DNA of 64,000 bases from Eutreptiella sp. 'Long Island Sound 2002' (GCA_964036045.1 OZ038389.1:43833119-43897118), one strand, 5' to 3'. Positions 40,667 to 51,811 are shown, numbered from the stretch's first letter. Notes: a model not told the origin generated them from the letters alone. Made by a program: numbers and translations.

Positions 40667-41967
40667 AAGTAGCGCGCAGTGCGCGCGCAGTGCAAAGACT
40701 CCCCCCATGCCCCCAACAAACAAGATTTGCAATGCACCGCACATTGGATTCCCCAGTCTGCCGCTGCACCTGTCTCACATTTGGAAAGTGGGGGGAAACA
40801 GGAAATCAGAGCCTGATGCAGCTTTGGACAAGTCTTTGTTGATCTCCTATGCTGAAATTTCTCTTTTGATATTATGCCCCACACAAAGTTGACCTTCAGT
40901 GTTTCGTGTCATGTTTTACATCCCTGTGCAATCATTGCCCACCATTTTTTTCAGTCGCGACCCCGTGACGCATGGATGGCTTTAGGGACCTCAATTGCAG
41001 TCATGCCACCATGCAAACGATTGTTTGAGATTTGCAAGGTTCCATTGATGTGCATGTTTGCTTTCCTGACATTTTGACCTTTCTGCTCCTGTTGGCTCTT
41101 AATTCGTGCATAAGACGCCTCTTTGCATGGCCCCTCACTCTGCATTGTGTATCAAGTTTGTCCATATATCGAGTGTAGATATCTGTACCTGTGTGACATG
41201 TGGTGGACCAAGTGTTGTTGTTGGGGCTGACAATCGATTGCCTGGAATGCCCGTTTCGCAGTAAGAATGTGTCGTCATGCTTTCTGCTTTGCCTTTTCCT
41301 CTTACCAACCGGCCCCCTGATGAGACAAAGGTTTCCCGATGTCTATGGGGATGTCTTTGCACACAGTTTTGTACTGCTGGAAACACCGGGCCCTATACCA
41401 TGTATAGGGAGGTCAGTTGTAGGGTAGGTGCAAGGAATCTGCATGAGCAAACCTGAATTTGCATGTTGTGCCTGCCTTTTGTCTGTTGATTAGACCATGA
41501 ATGGGTCTTCAAAGAAGCATGGATTTGCTGCACTTGGTGCTGTTGGGGGGTCATGGTTTTCATGGGGAGATGGTGTAAGCTTCACCAACCAAGGTGCAAA
41601 CAGTGTGCATGCGGTGCAAAGTTATCCCCTGACATGAGCGTGCCCCTCGAAAAGAGGTCGTGCCACAGGTGCGATGATGGGGCCCAAACGGGCAAGTGGT
41701 CAGAAGTCGCACTGCGGGTATACTCAAGGTAGGGTGGCTCCTTCTTTGTAGACTACAGCCCCTGTCTTTGACAGGGGAAGAAGCTATGGTATATTCTGAG
41801 AGTGTACTTAGATTCTGAGACTATCTTGTGCTGTTGCAGAACTGTTGCAGCTTCGTAAAAAAAAAAAGCTTTTCATGAAAAAATCCTTTCATGCGAATTT
41901 GGGCAAGGACAATACACACTTGCACCCGATACCAGCAATCCTCCCCCCCCCCCATGCCTAGGAACCA
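40667..41967. other. Host DNA, no gene recognised
   Basis: It begins with the GCGCGCAGTG...GTGCAAA motif (about 40,668-40,698), and a weaker version lies near 41,607-41,622. Short frames on both strands overlap and show no domain. Composition is close to even. Confidence 0.4.
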
Positions 41968-42325
41968 CCTTGCGCAAGAACCGCCCCCCTGGTTCCGCGG
42001 TCGAATTCTCGCACCCCCTTTTTTGCCAGGGTATTGGGTTTTTCATGGTTCTGGTGGATGTAGGACAGCTATTCAGGTGTGCAGGACATCATTTCATGTG
42101 TGTTGCTACGGGTCCCCCCCATCACTCCTTTGGTGTTCATTTCTCAACGTGGTTAACTGTGGGAAAGGAGAGGGCGCGCATGTCGCGGCGCAACGCGCCG
42201 GAAAATTTTTTTTCCGTGCTACGGGGCTGCCCACAGTCATGAGCAAGAACCAACCCCTGGTTCCGCCGTCGAATTTTGGGGGGAAAGCGTGCACAAGAAC
42301 CGCCCCCTGGTTCCGCGGTCAAACA
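41968..42325. repeat. Three copies of a 'GCAAGAACCGCCCCCTGGTT' repeat
   Basis: The related sequences GCAAGAACCGCCCCCCTGGT (about 41,974), GCAAGAACCAACCCCTGGTT (about 42,242) and ACAAGAACCGCCCCCTGGTT (about 42,293) are each followed by CCGCNGTC. GAACC and GGTTC in each unit can pair. Spacing is irregular, so these are dispersed repeats rather than a tandem array. Confidence 0.6.
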
Positions 42326-42894
42326 TTGCCGGTTCCTGGGCACGGGGGGGGGGGGGGGGCATACCCCAGAAGCAGTGACTATGGAAAGAAGTGGGCTGGG
42401 AAGGAACAACAGACCTTGCCGCATTCTCTCCTACCACTTCTTGAGCTTGTTAGTGGGAGGTTTGGGTCCTCGTGCATGGTCCTCCCTTGGGGCGGGGGGC
42501 ATCATTTGGTGGCCATTCCCATTCCTCCTTGGGTTTCAGGGACCATCACACGTTTGGGGGCGGGGGGGGGCTGTTAATGGGGACCAGGGTATAGTAAGGA
42601 GGGGTACCCTTATTGGCAGTCATTATTGCATCGATCATCATGTATTTTTTCACAAATGTGAGCACCACGAAACCCTCATTGTACACATAGCATTCTAGCA
42701 TTCCTTTACGCATCAATGGGAATGCGGTGCACACAGTGCGAAGTTTTGGATGTCGGCAAATACTCGCACCCTAGCTACCTTTTGGTGGTAAAACATCGAT
42801 CCTGTGCCCCTGGTTTCCTATAAAGGAAAAGTGCATCCGTAAATAGTCAAATATTTTTGGATTGTTCATTTTTCTGAAATGGATTCCGAGGAAA

Positions 42895-42920
42895 TAATAC
42901 GGTCACCACCGACCGTATTA
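42895..42920. repeat. Perfect 10-bp palindrome
   Basis: TAATACGGTC (42,895-42,904), a loop of ACCACC, then GACCGTATTA (42,911-42,920). It is followed by GGGTGAGT, a donor-like sequence. Confidence 0.75.
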
Positions 42921-43254
42921 CTTGGGTGAGTATCCCAGCCTTTGCGTGCGCAGTATGCACGCAGTGCGCACGCAGTGCAAGAACTTCCCCTATAAATCAT
43001 CACCGGGTTTTGTGTCTCTTGTTAGGCAGCATCTAGCATCCAGGTACCTCCCGAAGTAGTGTATCAGACACCACAGGTTTTCGTGGGGCTCAGCATTGCA
43101 ACCCGACAAGTCTGGATATTGAAAGAGTAAAGAAAAAAAGAAATATCATCATGTATTGGTTACCGGCAGAGCCCTTGTCGTGCGGATGAAACATTGTACA
43201 CATAGTTGCAGTTGAAACCAGATTCATTGCTATTACCCCCCCCCCCCTTGTCGT

Positions 43255-43921
43255 CCCCCCCCCCTTGTCGTTCCCTAAGGGGGGTTGGGGGACCGTCACT
43301 TGGTCAACCCAAAATTTTTCGTTGCGGCTCATTGTGTTGTTGTGTGGGTGACTGTGTTGTGGGGCACTGCCACTTGTATCCCTTGCACTCATGGCGGGAC
43401 ATTTTGCTTACTTTCACTGAAGTGGAACTTGACAGCACAACCATGTTTCCCCCAAATGTGACGGATGATGATGGTGACCTGAATTCTGACACGGAGGTTG
43501 TGTGGGTGAAGAGTGCCCGTGGGGTATGGGACACAGTTTTGGGAACAAGTTGTCTTTCACAAGGGACATTGCCGAAGGGAAATGGGTTCCCAAAAATCTG
43601 CTTGCGCTTGCCGAGCCTCCTACCAAGAAGGCAAAACCACCACCCAAGAGTGCTGCCCAAAGCATTCCAGTGGAAAGTGGAGAGCATGTGCAAGATTTCA
43701 AGGTGAAGTGGAACAGGACCAAGAAATTTTACGCCGAGCCGGTCAAGGAGTAGGTCTCTGTACATTGGCAGCCCTTTGAACGTATCTTGTGTTGAATTCT
43801 TTACGGTGGTAGTGCGGTCCCCCAGGGGGGGGTGGGGGACCGTCACTTGGTGACCGTCCCCCAGGGGGTGGTGGGGGGACCGTCTTCCCTAGGGTGGGGA
43901 ACGACAAGGGGGGGGGGGGGG
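43255..43921. repeat. Inverted-repeat-flanked segment of about 0.66 kb
   Basis: The left end, CCCCTTGTCGTTCCC with extra C (to 43,275), is the reverse complement of GGGAACGACAAGGGG (43,897-43,911 and onward). GGGGGACCGTCACTTGGT occurs just inside both ends in the same orientation (about 43,286 and 43,836). The layout recalls a small non-autonomous DNA element, but the G/C homopolymers at the ends make exact borders uncertain. Confidence 0.45.
43410..43753 (+). pseudogene. Coding-like fragment broken by a frameshift
   Basis: Two frames join naturally: VELDSTTMFPPNVTDDDGD to ARGVWDT in one, then GNKLSFTRDIAEGKWVPK through a lysine-rich PTKKAKPPPK (nuclear-signal-like) to FYAEPVKE and a TAG in another. 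The switch is at GTTTTGGG near 43,534, where one extra T would explain it. No family is recognised. It lies inside the inverted-repeat-flanked segment, so it may be element-encoded. Confidence 0.35.
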
Positions 43922-43950
43922 TACAACCCACACCCTTCTCTTTTGTTCAG

Positions 43951-44169
43951 CCATGGCTGGGTGCCAAAAACAATGATACTACAGGGTCATTGTGCTTGCA
44001 CAAAACCATATTTGCGTGCGGCAGATTGCATGAGCATGACACTGAAGAAGAGGCACAACTCTATGGGCTGCTCATGGGTAATGTATATCTCTGGGACATT
44101 CAGAATGCCAACACGGAGCATTGTGGCGCTTTTTGGAAATTTTTGCAATTTTCACTTGGATGTGTGGAA
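43951..44169 (+). CDS. Isolated exon of an unknown gene
   Basis: The sequence is bounded by CTTTTGTTCAG and GAA|GTAAGG and is open in one frame for exactly 73 codons (phase 0 at both ends): PWLGAKNNDTTGSLCLHK... to ...FLQFSLGCVE. The residue mix is protein-like, with regular Cys, Trp and His. The function is unknown and no partner exon was placed with confidence. Confidence 0.4.
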
Positions 44170-45223
44170 GTAAGGAGAGCCCCTGCTATTGAGGGTTGGG
44201 GACTCGAAAAACATGTTTTGGAGGGTATTCAGATGGGTACGGCTGGGTTTTTGGGGCCCAGTAAGGGGTTAGAAGGGAAAATAGGGCATGACATCATCCT
44301 ATGTAGATTGCTCCAAATAGGCAACTTAGGGACAAAATTGGTGACGTGAGCCATTATTCACCCCTAACAGTGATTGTGAATAATGAAAATGAACAAAAGG
44401 AAGGGAGTTGTTTCAATATTCCATGGTACGAGAGGCCCAAAGAGTGGTGATGGGCTATTTTTAGGGGTAAAGTGGCTATTCTTTACTACTCTGGGTAGGA
44501 TCCTATCAACAGTGATGTCCTGGTACTAGGTACTAGGTGTAGGGGTGCAGTGTAGTCGGTCTGAAACCTGACCAGGACAGGCAAAAAGAAACCCAAAGTG
44601 TCAACGGTAACGGACAATTTTCGGGAAAATATGGTTCTGCACTCCCCTAACCCATACATCTCCGAAATGCCCTTTTCAAGGGCTTTCCGAATATACCCCT
44701 TGTGCTATCAACAGTTGTGAGGGCTGGGAGTTTTCATGCATGTGCTGGTGCAAAGGAAAGGAGGAGAAAATTTTGGCAACTCGATATTCGGCAGACAGCC
44801 ATTCTGCATTGCAATGACGAAGACAAAAAGGTGGTGGTAGTAGCGCGGAGTTCTACTGTGATTTGATTGACCTTCTTCCGCCTATTGAATGCCTTTTTTT
44901 CATTCGCATGACAATTCCAATGAAGTGCATGTCACTTGGGCTTGGGCTAGCCGTCGTATTTGTGGCATAGCAAAGGCTTTTGAGAGGCAGTTGCACAAGA
45001 ACAAGTGGTCTCATGTAGAAGTCGCTTGGTTCACAGTTTGTTAAGTTCGCACGGACTGCTGCTCAACTGCTAACAGCAGGCCCGTTCATGACAATCTGGA
45101 CATTGCTTGTGGTGTCGCTACTACTACGGTGCACAGTGAAAGATCCACTTTCTCAGTCTCTGTTTTTTTTTAGAAGATTGTTCGTCGCTTGTCGCTGTCG
45201 TGAACGTCGGGCACACCTCCCCC
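44170..45223. other. Host DNA leading into the EGF-domain gene
   Basis: No gene is recognised. A TCTGTTTTTTTTTAG acceptor ends near 45,173, so the following gene probably has an intron in its 5' UTR and its promoter lies further left. GGTACTAGGTACTAGG near 44,522 is a short direct repeat. Confidence 0.4.
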
Positions 45224-47743
45224 ATGTCTGGGCTGCGGTGGCTCATCACGTTGTTGGTGGCGCAGACCGTGGCCTGTATGCCGCACATGCGCATGTGTTC
45301 TGACAACTGGTTTGACGGGCAATGCCAAGGGGAGTGTGTGGAGACGGTGCTGCCTTCATGCTGCCGCTTGGGACTTGGCACCATCTCCTTCTCCTGTGTC
45401 TCCATCACCGGCGAGGTGGCTGTGGAGGCCTACCACAACAGCGAATGCCGCGGTGGGTCTCTCTGGCGGAGGAACCTGCCTTCACATCAGTGCCTCACGG
45501 GCCTCCCAAAGCTGGTGCATTTCAGCGGATGCAGCGTTGTCGACCAGGATCCCTGCCAGTATAAGAAATGCCAGGCACACCAGGTCTGCCGCGTGCACCG
45601 CCACGGACTCGGCATGGACACGGAGCCATACTGCGCTGACACCTGTGCGAACAATGGCCCCTGCGTCACAGGCTTGTGCGAGCTGGTGCCCACCGAATGC
45701 GAGCGGCAGCCGTGTCCACCCGTCGCACGCTGTGTGGACAGGTCCCTCACAATGCGACCTGCTTTCGGGGATTGCCGCCCACAGTTTTGGCGGGATCTGG
45801 CAAGCTCGAGGAAGGTGGCGGGCAGTGGTGCGGAATGTCTGGCCACCCTCCTGCAAGACCGCCTGGATGTTGTCGGTGTGGCAGTGTATCACAACAGCAC
45901 CGGTGATTGCTGGGGGGCATGGCTGCCAGCATCGCAGACTGCCCAGGTTGCAAGCTGCGTACCAGACACACAATATGAGACGTTCGTGACTGTGCAGGTC
46001 AAAGAGTACACTGAAGGGATCCCGGTCGAGCAGTATCCCGCGCGAGTGACATTGCAATGGAACAATATGCAGACGTCTGTGGACAATCGCAAGTTCGTCA
46101 ATATCAGCGGCACGTTCTCAGTTCTGACTGGGACTGTCGAGCACATGGCTGTGATTTGTACGCTGTACAATATGTCGCTCTCGTTCAGCGGGTGGAATGC
46201 TGCCCAGACCCCCTTCAAGAGCTGGCTATGGATTTCCCTTTGTGACACTGCAACGCCCAACATTACGCTTGAAGGGCCGGGCACTCTGTGGTTCTGGCCA
46301 AGAAACGTCAGCAGTAATTCAGGATCGCAGAATGGTACCAATGCCACCGTCGTTCTTCTGTTGGAAGATTCTGCCCCATTGGCCGGTGCTGAGCAGCGCA
46401 TGTCGACCAATTGTCTGCCTTGGGTCCAGGGAGACAACTCAGTCGGAATTGCTGTGAGCGCGGTGCAGTGTGAGCGGTTGTGTCTCAGTGACCCCGCATG
46501 CCTTCAGGCGGTGTTCGTGCAGTCAACCAAGTTGTGTTATCAGAAGGCAGTCAATGATGTGGCGTGCCACGCGGATTCATCTGTGGTCACCTTTCATCAC
46601 GAGGATCACTGCCGCAGGCTGGTGGAAGAATTGTACTACGCCCCCAGCGATCTGAAAATTCATATGGCCAGTGATAAGGCCCGGGGGTTTGACATCACCG
46701 CCACCAACATGTCATATCTGTTGGAGCTGTGTGTACACACCAACAGCCTTTATAGCCGCCCTACCGTTCTGGATGTGTACGTGGTTGTCAGTGGGCAGCT
46801 CCTGCTGCTGAGTAGTACAAACGGAGTGCAAGGCAAAGGTGAACTTGATACGTGCTTCCTCTTTGATGCGAAGCACAAGCTAGTCAAGATGATTCCTGGC
46901 AACAGATATCTATTGCTGTACCACAACAACGGCAGGCAATTCTCCATGAAGGTGAAGTACATTGACAGGGCTATCGGTGCGGGACAGCAGCAGGGAATGC
47001 CCACGTTTGGGCAGCACGTATCTCTGGAGCAGTCCAAACTTGTGAATGGGACTCCTGTCTCTGATCTCGTCCATCACAGTGCTTATGTGCCTGTGTTCCA
47101 TGCCGAGTTCTGTGTGACTGCTACAGATGGCCAGCCTGAGTGTGACGTGGGCAAGTACGGAAAGTCGTGTGAGTTCACGTGCCCTGCTATGGCTGGTGCG
47201 ACACCCTGTTCCGGACATGGAACATGTCGCGATGGGCGTGATGGGGACGGCAGCTGCACTTGTCAGCCGGGGTGGGCCGGCAGCACCTGCTCCACAGAGG
47301 CTGTAGGAGGTGCTTCCCTTCCATGCAATGGGCGTGGGGCAAGTTATGATGGGGCTGAAGGGGACGGTCGCTGCACATGCTACGACAACGACTGGTTGGG
47401 GCATTGGACTGACTATGACTGTACAGCGTGTGCATCCGGATGGGAGGGCTCGAACTGCAGAGCCCCTGTTTGTATGGACGGCGCGGTCAAGGGTTCCGAA
47501 AGGTGCGATGATGGCAATCCAGTGGACGAAGACTGCTGCTCCAACACGTGCACCATCACGCCCGGCTGTCACTGCAATACGACAACAGTCGCCAACAAAA
47601 CGACTTCGGCTTGTGCTCGTGTTGTCCTTCCATGTGGTGCGTACGTGCACGGATTTGCAAAATCCATCCTGGGCTTCTGGAATCTTGCATCAACAGGAGT
47701 TGACACTACGTTCGTGCAGGAGAGTGCTGCTTTCTGGGCATAG
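45224..47743 (+). CDS. Secreted or cell-surface Cys-rich protein with PAN-like and EGF-like domains
   Basis: The 839-codon frame starts at ATG 45,224, chosen because MSGLRWLITLLVAQTVAC gives a clean signal peptide; the frame is open 8 codons further up but without an ATG. The mature part is rich in Cys and has about ten Asn-x-Ser/Thr sites (NIS, NMS, NIT, NVS, NGT, NAT), as expected for a secreted glycoprotein. A Cys cluster lies at about 80-170. A PAN/apple-like module, CxxxVxCERLCLSDPACLQAV, is near 394-465. Two EGF-like modules follow (CSGHGTC...CTCQPGWAGSTC near 662-690 and one near 698-745). Then comes a GSERCDDGNPVDEDCCSNTC repeat near 755-775 of the type found in large protist surface proteins. 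No transmembrane helix is evident; the end at TAG 47,741 may be read over if an unseen intron follows. Confidence 0.8.
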   Translation: MSGLRWLITLLVAQTVACMPHMRMCSDNWFDGQCQGECVETVLPSCCRLGLGTISFSCVSITGEVAVEAYHNSECRGGSLWRRNLPSHQCLTGLPKLVHFSGCSVVDQDPCQYKKCQAHQVCRVHRHGLGMDTEPYCADTCANNGPCVTGLCELVPTECERQPCPPVARCVDRSLTMRPAFGDCRPQFWRDLASSRKVAGSGAECLATLLQDRLDVVGVAVYHNSTGDCWGAWLPASQTAQVASCVPDTQYETFVTVQVKEYTEGIPVEQYPARVTLQWNNMQTSVDNRKFVNISGTFSVLTGTVEHMAVICTLYNMSLSFSGWNAAQTPFKSWLWISLCDTATPNITLEGPGTLWFWPRNVSSNSGSQNGTNATVVLLLEDSAPLAGAEQRMSTNCLPWVQGDNSVGIAVSAVQCERLCLSDPACLQAVFVQSTKLCYQKAVNDVACHADSSVVTFHHEDHCRRLVEELYYAPSDLKIHMASDKARGFDITATNMSYLLELCVHTNSLYSRPTVLDVYVVVSGQLLLLSSTNGVQGKGELDTCFLFDAKHKLVKMIPGNRYLLLYHNNGRQFSMKVKYIDRAIGAGQQQGMPTFGQHVSLEQSKLVNGTPVSDLVHHSAYVPVFHAEFCVTATDGQPECDVGKYGKSCEFTCPAMAGATPCSGHGTCRDGRDGDGSCTCQPGWAGSTCSTEAVGGASLPCNGRGASYDGAEGDGRCTCYDNDWLGHWTDYDCTACASGWEGSNCRAPVCMDGAVKGSERCDDGNPVDEDCCSNTCTITPGCHCNTTTVANKTTSACARVVLPCGAYVHGFAKSILGFWNLASTGVDTTFVQESAAFWA

Positions 47744-50700
47744 AGCGTGGCTGTGCCCCGTGGCATGCTAAACTCTGCAGTTTTCAGTTGTTTGCTGGAT
47801 GTAGGGCGGAAGGTGGGGTGGGCTGATTTGATGGAAGTCTGACCTGGTGTGACGTTTGGAGGTGTATTGGAAGTGCTTGGGATCAAATTTTTCGGGATGC
47901 GGCTGCCACTGTATCGCCTCAGAAAATGCTCCCAACCGTGTGACACCCAAGCCCCTGCATCCAAACGCCTCTGTACACTCCGTATTGTCTCCACTCCCCT
48001 AAACCCCAAATGGGACAGCAGTGTTCTCCGCCCCGTAGTGAATAGTGACCAACTATGCCTGCATATCTTCTCCAAGTCACTCTCTGACATTCTTGCTGTG
48101 TTCAATGCAGCCCGCTGAGTTTTCTCAGCCTTCAGTGTTCTATGTGCTCCGGTAGCACTGTGGGATGCCTATGGGCGTGGCAACTCCCGCTGCATCTTCT
48201 GGTTTCAGTTTTAGCTCGCCCTGCCGACGTGTCATGTCCGCCATCACACTGAGCTGTGGGACAATCGTGGCACTGGACTGCTCTGATTCCTGATTCCGAG
48301 AACTCTCTCGAGTACCGTATTCCAAGACCTCTGTCGAATACTGTCTGGTAAGAGGGCCTTGCCAGCTTGCCAAGGTCTGAACAAAAAAGAAGCGCCGGGC
48401 AAATTTTTCTCTGATGTTCCCCCAGTTCCCCCCATTTTGTGCGTTTGTCCCTGTGTTGGGGACACATTGTTGTTTGAAAACGGATTTTTTGATGCTTCTT
48501 TCGCATTGGGGATATTGTATATTTGGATTTTCACCCACTTTCACCATTTTTCACACATTTTTTGTTCATTTCCACCACAACCACTCCTTTCTAGGTTGAT
48601 TTATCCCCACCATGGGGACCCCGAGAAGGCAGGGGTGATGTAGCCATATTGATCTCTCCCCTCCATGGGGACCCCAAGAAGGCAGGGGTGATGTAGCCAT
48701 TCCGCCCACATGTGGGCCCCCGAGACGGCAGGGGTTAAGTAGCCAACTTTTTGGGCCGTTGTTGATGACCCAAGCACTGCCTCAAAAGCCAATGCCCACA
48801 AATGTATTGACCCTCACACTTGTGGGGACGAAGTTGTGCATGTTGCACCACAATTCTGCAATCTTTCTTTACATCGGTGACCTTTCCATGTTACACTACA
48901 CCCTATATTATTTCCTTGGAACACAATCCTAGGCAGGCGTTACGGTTGTGGAATGACAATGCATGAAAGGTTCCTTGTTCACCCGCAGTTGTGCTGCGTT
49001 GTGTCATTCGTGCTTGGGGTTCCTGGGCTGGAGGAGGGAGTGATATTTTGTGGTAAAGCATTGGGATGGGCGACTGGGACATTGATTTGGATGCCAGGCG
49101 CGCGCCGGGCAAACGTCGGGCAAACGTACCCTCCAGGTCTGTGAATCAGTTAGCGTGGCCGTTGATGCACAGGTGAGTCAGCTTTGGTGCATTGTACCGC
49201 TTCTCAGTGTTGTGCCGTTCCAACTGTCCTTTCAAAATCATGGTGCTTTGCTCTGTTTCGCCAGTGGGGCTGACACATACTGCTACCAATTTCTCGGCAG
49301 CTGAATTACAGTCAAAGATTTTCCCGGGTAGAAGCGTGTGGCGATGCTGTGGTGTTTCTGCAATGTCCACAATGGTGTGTCTCGTTCCCCCCCTGAGCTT
49401 CCAGGTCCATGAATCAGTCAGTGTGTTTGTAAATGTACAGAGCATCAAATGCATACGTGGCGCGCCCTCTGTGTGTGAGTCTCACACATACCGTATAAAC
49501 GTCCAAACAGGTATGAAAACGAGCACATCTAAATGTAAGCTGCGTGACTGTGTGTGCTACCCCATGGTCCGCAAATGATGGGGGATTTGGAGAGAACAAG
49601 CTCCTGCGAATTTGCAGGCACAACTCTCCCTTGCCAGTGTTCAAGCTGTTTGAACTGGTGCATCCATCAACAATGCTATCTTCCTGCATGGGGTTCTGAC
49701 CCTTGTATTCATCCATTCCCTGATTCGGAAGTTGAAGCCCCCCCCCCTCTGATTTTAGGATTCTTTTAGGGACCTCTGTCCCCGTTTGGTTTCATTAGTT
49801 TTGGAGTATGTAGTTGAGTGTCGCCAGAGGTTGGGAGTCAACCAATTTTAGTGTCTCCTTTCTGTGGGTTCAAGGAGGGTTAGTGTGTTGAAAACCAACA
49901 TTCAGTTGGATTGTTATGGTACGCAGAGATTGATATTACAGTAGGTTAATCGGACGGAATGCGTGGGGTATCTTTGGTTCTGATTTGGACCCCCCACCCC
50001 CCTTTATTTTAGTTTTGCGGCCGTTTGTTCGTCCCTTGCAGTCTGTTGTAGTAGAGTGTCACCAGTGGATGACGTTAGAACCCCCTGTGTGGGTACAGTA
50101 CACTCTTTGTGCGTAGACGGTATATGTCACCAGTGCTAGATTGTTTTTTCTATCCCCCGGAGAGTACATATGGGTGGTGGGCGGTGGTTCACCCTGTTCT
50201 CCATCATGGACCACTGCTCTAGCTGGGCTGCATGTTTTGTAATGGCCTGCATCGGCTGATGTCTCAGGGCACGCAATTACTGAACCTAGAGCTGCTCTTT
50301 GTTGGTGTTGTACATTTCCATCAGTGTGTTGCAGGAGTCGACGAGAGATATTCCTTGGCGCCCCCAGACAGTAATGCGGCGACGCAAGGTGGCAATGGAA
50401 GTGCGCAAAGCTGTGCAATAGGAGCGCCCTTGTCCGTAAAAACCACGGCAGGAGAGAGGTGTCAGTATAGTGAACATACTGAAGGAAACGTCGTCGGAAC
50501 TCAGCGTCTGTGGCTGAGGAGGGCCTCAGCTGAATTGGTGTACTCAGCCAGGGCATGTGTCTGGCACCCTGGTACGATGTGCGGGGGTGGGGTGTGCGGT
50601 GTGAACCACTTCTGACTTTGCACGCAATGTGAGGAGGAAGGTTCTTGCAAACTCGCCACACATGGGGTGTCCGGGCAGTGGGCCAAATAGCGGACTGCTT

Positions 50701-51155
50701 TGGCTCGGGTTTGGGGGGTAGGAGACTAGGTCAGCAGTTTTCTGATGCGGCGCCCAATCGAGAGAACAGTTGCAGGGCTGGCGGCTGGGGTACAGTTTTC
50801 AGAGGCGTAGCATTGAAATCCATCAGCACTACTACACAGGTTAGAGCCAAGACTGACCCCACCGCTGCAGAGCTGCAGCAACAGACTATACATCTGTACC
50901 AATACTTTTCCTGTAACCCCCCCTCTTGTGCATGCAGGGCCTTGTCCAAGCACGGGGTGGGCGTTGAACCGCCGTTTTGAGGAAATTTTGGGACCGCTGT
51001 TTTTTTGTGTTCCAGAATGGAGGATTGGGTGTTTGAAGAGCGTTTGTACAGGGAAAGAGGGACTCAGTCATGTTTGTGATAGTGCATTGTGTTCATAACA
51101 ACATTGTACCACACATTGCAACCCCATGCTGTTTGTTCTGATGTGATTTTCAGCC
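47744..51155. other. Host DNA without a confident gene
   Basis: Small features: a short tandem repeat (48,607-48,750), GCGCCGGGCAAA and GGCGCGCGCCGGGCAAACG motifs (about 48,390 and 49,097), and a minus-strand coding-like stretch (49,146-49,454) containing a duplicated GACCTGGA... segment. A minus-strand frame at 50,286-50,477 (CTALRTSIATLRRRITVWGRQ) is protein-like, but no exon borders could be set. Confidence 0.35.
48607..48750. repeat. Three imperfect copies of a 45-53-bp repeat
   Basis: Units share CATGGGGACCCCGAGAAGGC then AGGGGTGATGTAGCCA. CATGGGG-type cores start at 48,611, 48,664 and 48,709. Confidence 0.8.
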
Positions 51156-51302
51156 ATGGCTAACAATGTTATTCCCGGCATGGCTGTCACGTACATTCGT
51201 AGCACTGGGGAATATGTGTCTGCCAATATTTTTGGTCCGTCTCGTCATGGGGACAACTACATCCATTTGAAGTGCATGCGAAATGGGCAATGCCGCTTTT
51301 GA
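51156..51302 (+). CDS. Very short protein with the same 'RSTG' domain as 37,201
   Basis: ATG 51,156 follows directly after a TGTGATTTTCAG acceptor-like site. The 48-codon frame reads MANNVIPGMAVTYIRSTGEY, then VSANIFGPSRHGDNYIHLK and ends at TGA. The core GMAVTYIRSTGEYVSA aligns with GDRVVYTRSTGLRVPA at 37,207. It is about the length of that domain alone, so this may be a truncated copy or the first exon of a longer protein. The function is unknown. Confidence 0.4.
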   Translation: MANNVIPGMAVTYIRSTGEYVSANIFGPSRHGDNYIHLKCMRNGQCRF

Positions 51303-51811
51303 TGAAGTGCTCTTCTCCATTCGCAGCCCTTCGCCATCCCCATCTGAGGGCGCCCCCACACGTTTGCTGTCACGTGTGTCGCGCGCATGCACGGCCTTGC
51401 CTAAGCGCGGGGTGGGCATTGAACCGCCGTTTTGACCTGACTTTTGGGACCGCGGCCGTGCTTTGCGCAAGGGGGGGGGGGGGTAAGTAGGTCCCATTCA
51501 TCCCTCTTTCCTTCAACGTCAGACCCTGAAAAAAGCTTTGTTGGGGTCCTGAGGCCTTCAGCACCAGAGCTCAGGCATTTTGTACATTGGTACTGTGTAC
51601 CGGAGTGTGTCGCTGTCTGAACCTGGTTTTGTTTTTCTTTCGTGCTTCTGGATGTTTTCTTGCTATTTTACTCGTTTGGCTCTTTGCTTTGACTCGTGCT
51701 CTCTTGTGTTCCATTTTTTGTGAAGGTTTTACTGCTTTTGCTGTTAGTGTTTGATTTTTCCCGGATCTCAGCCAGCCAATAGCCAACCATCATGTATGTG
51801 GGCTACGCAAA

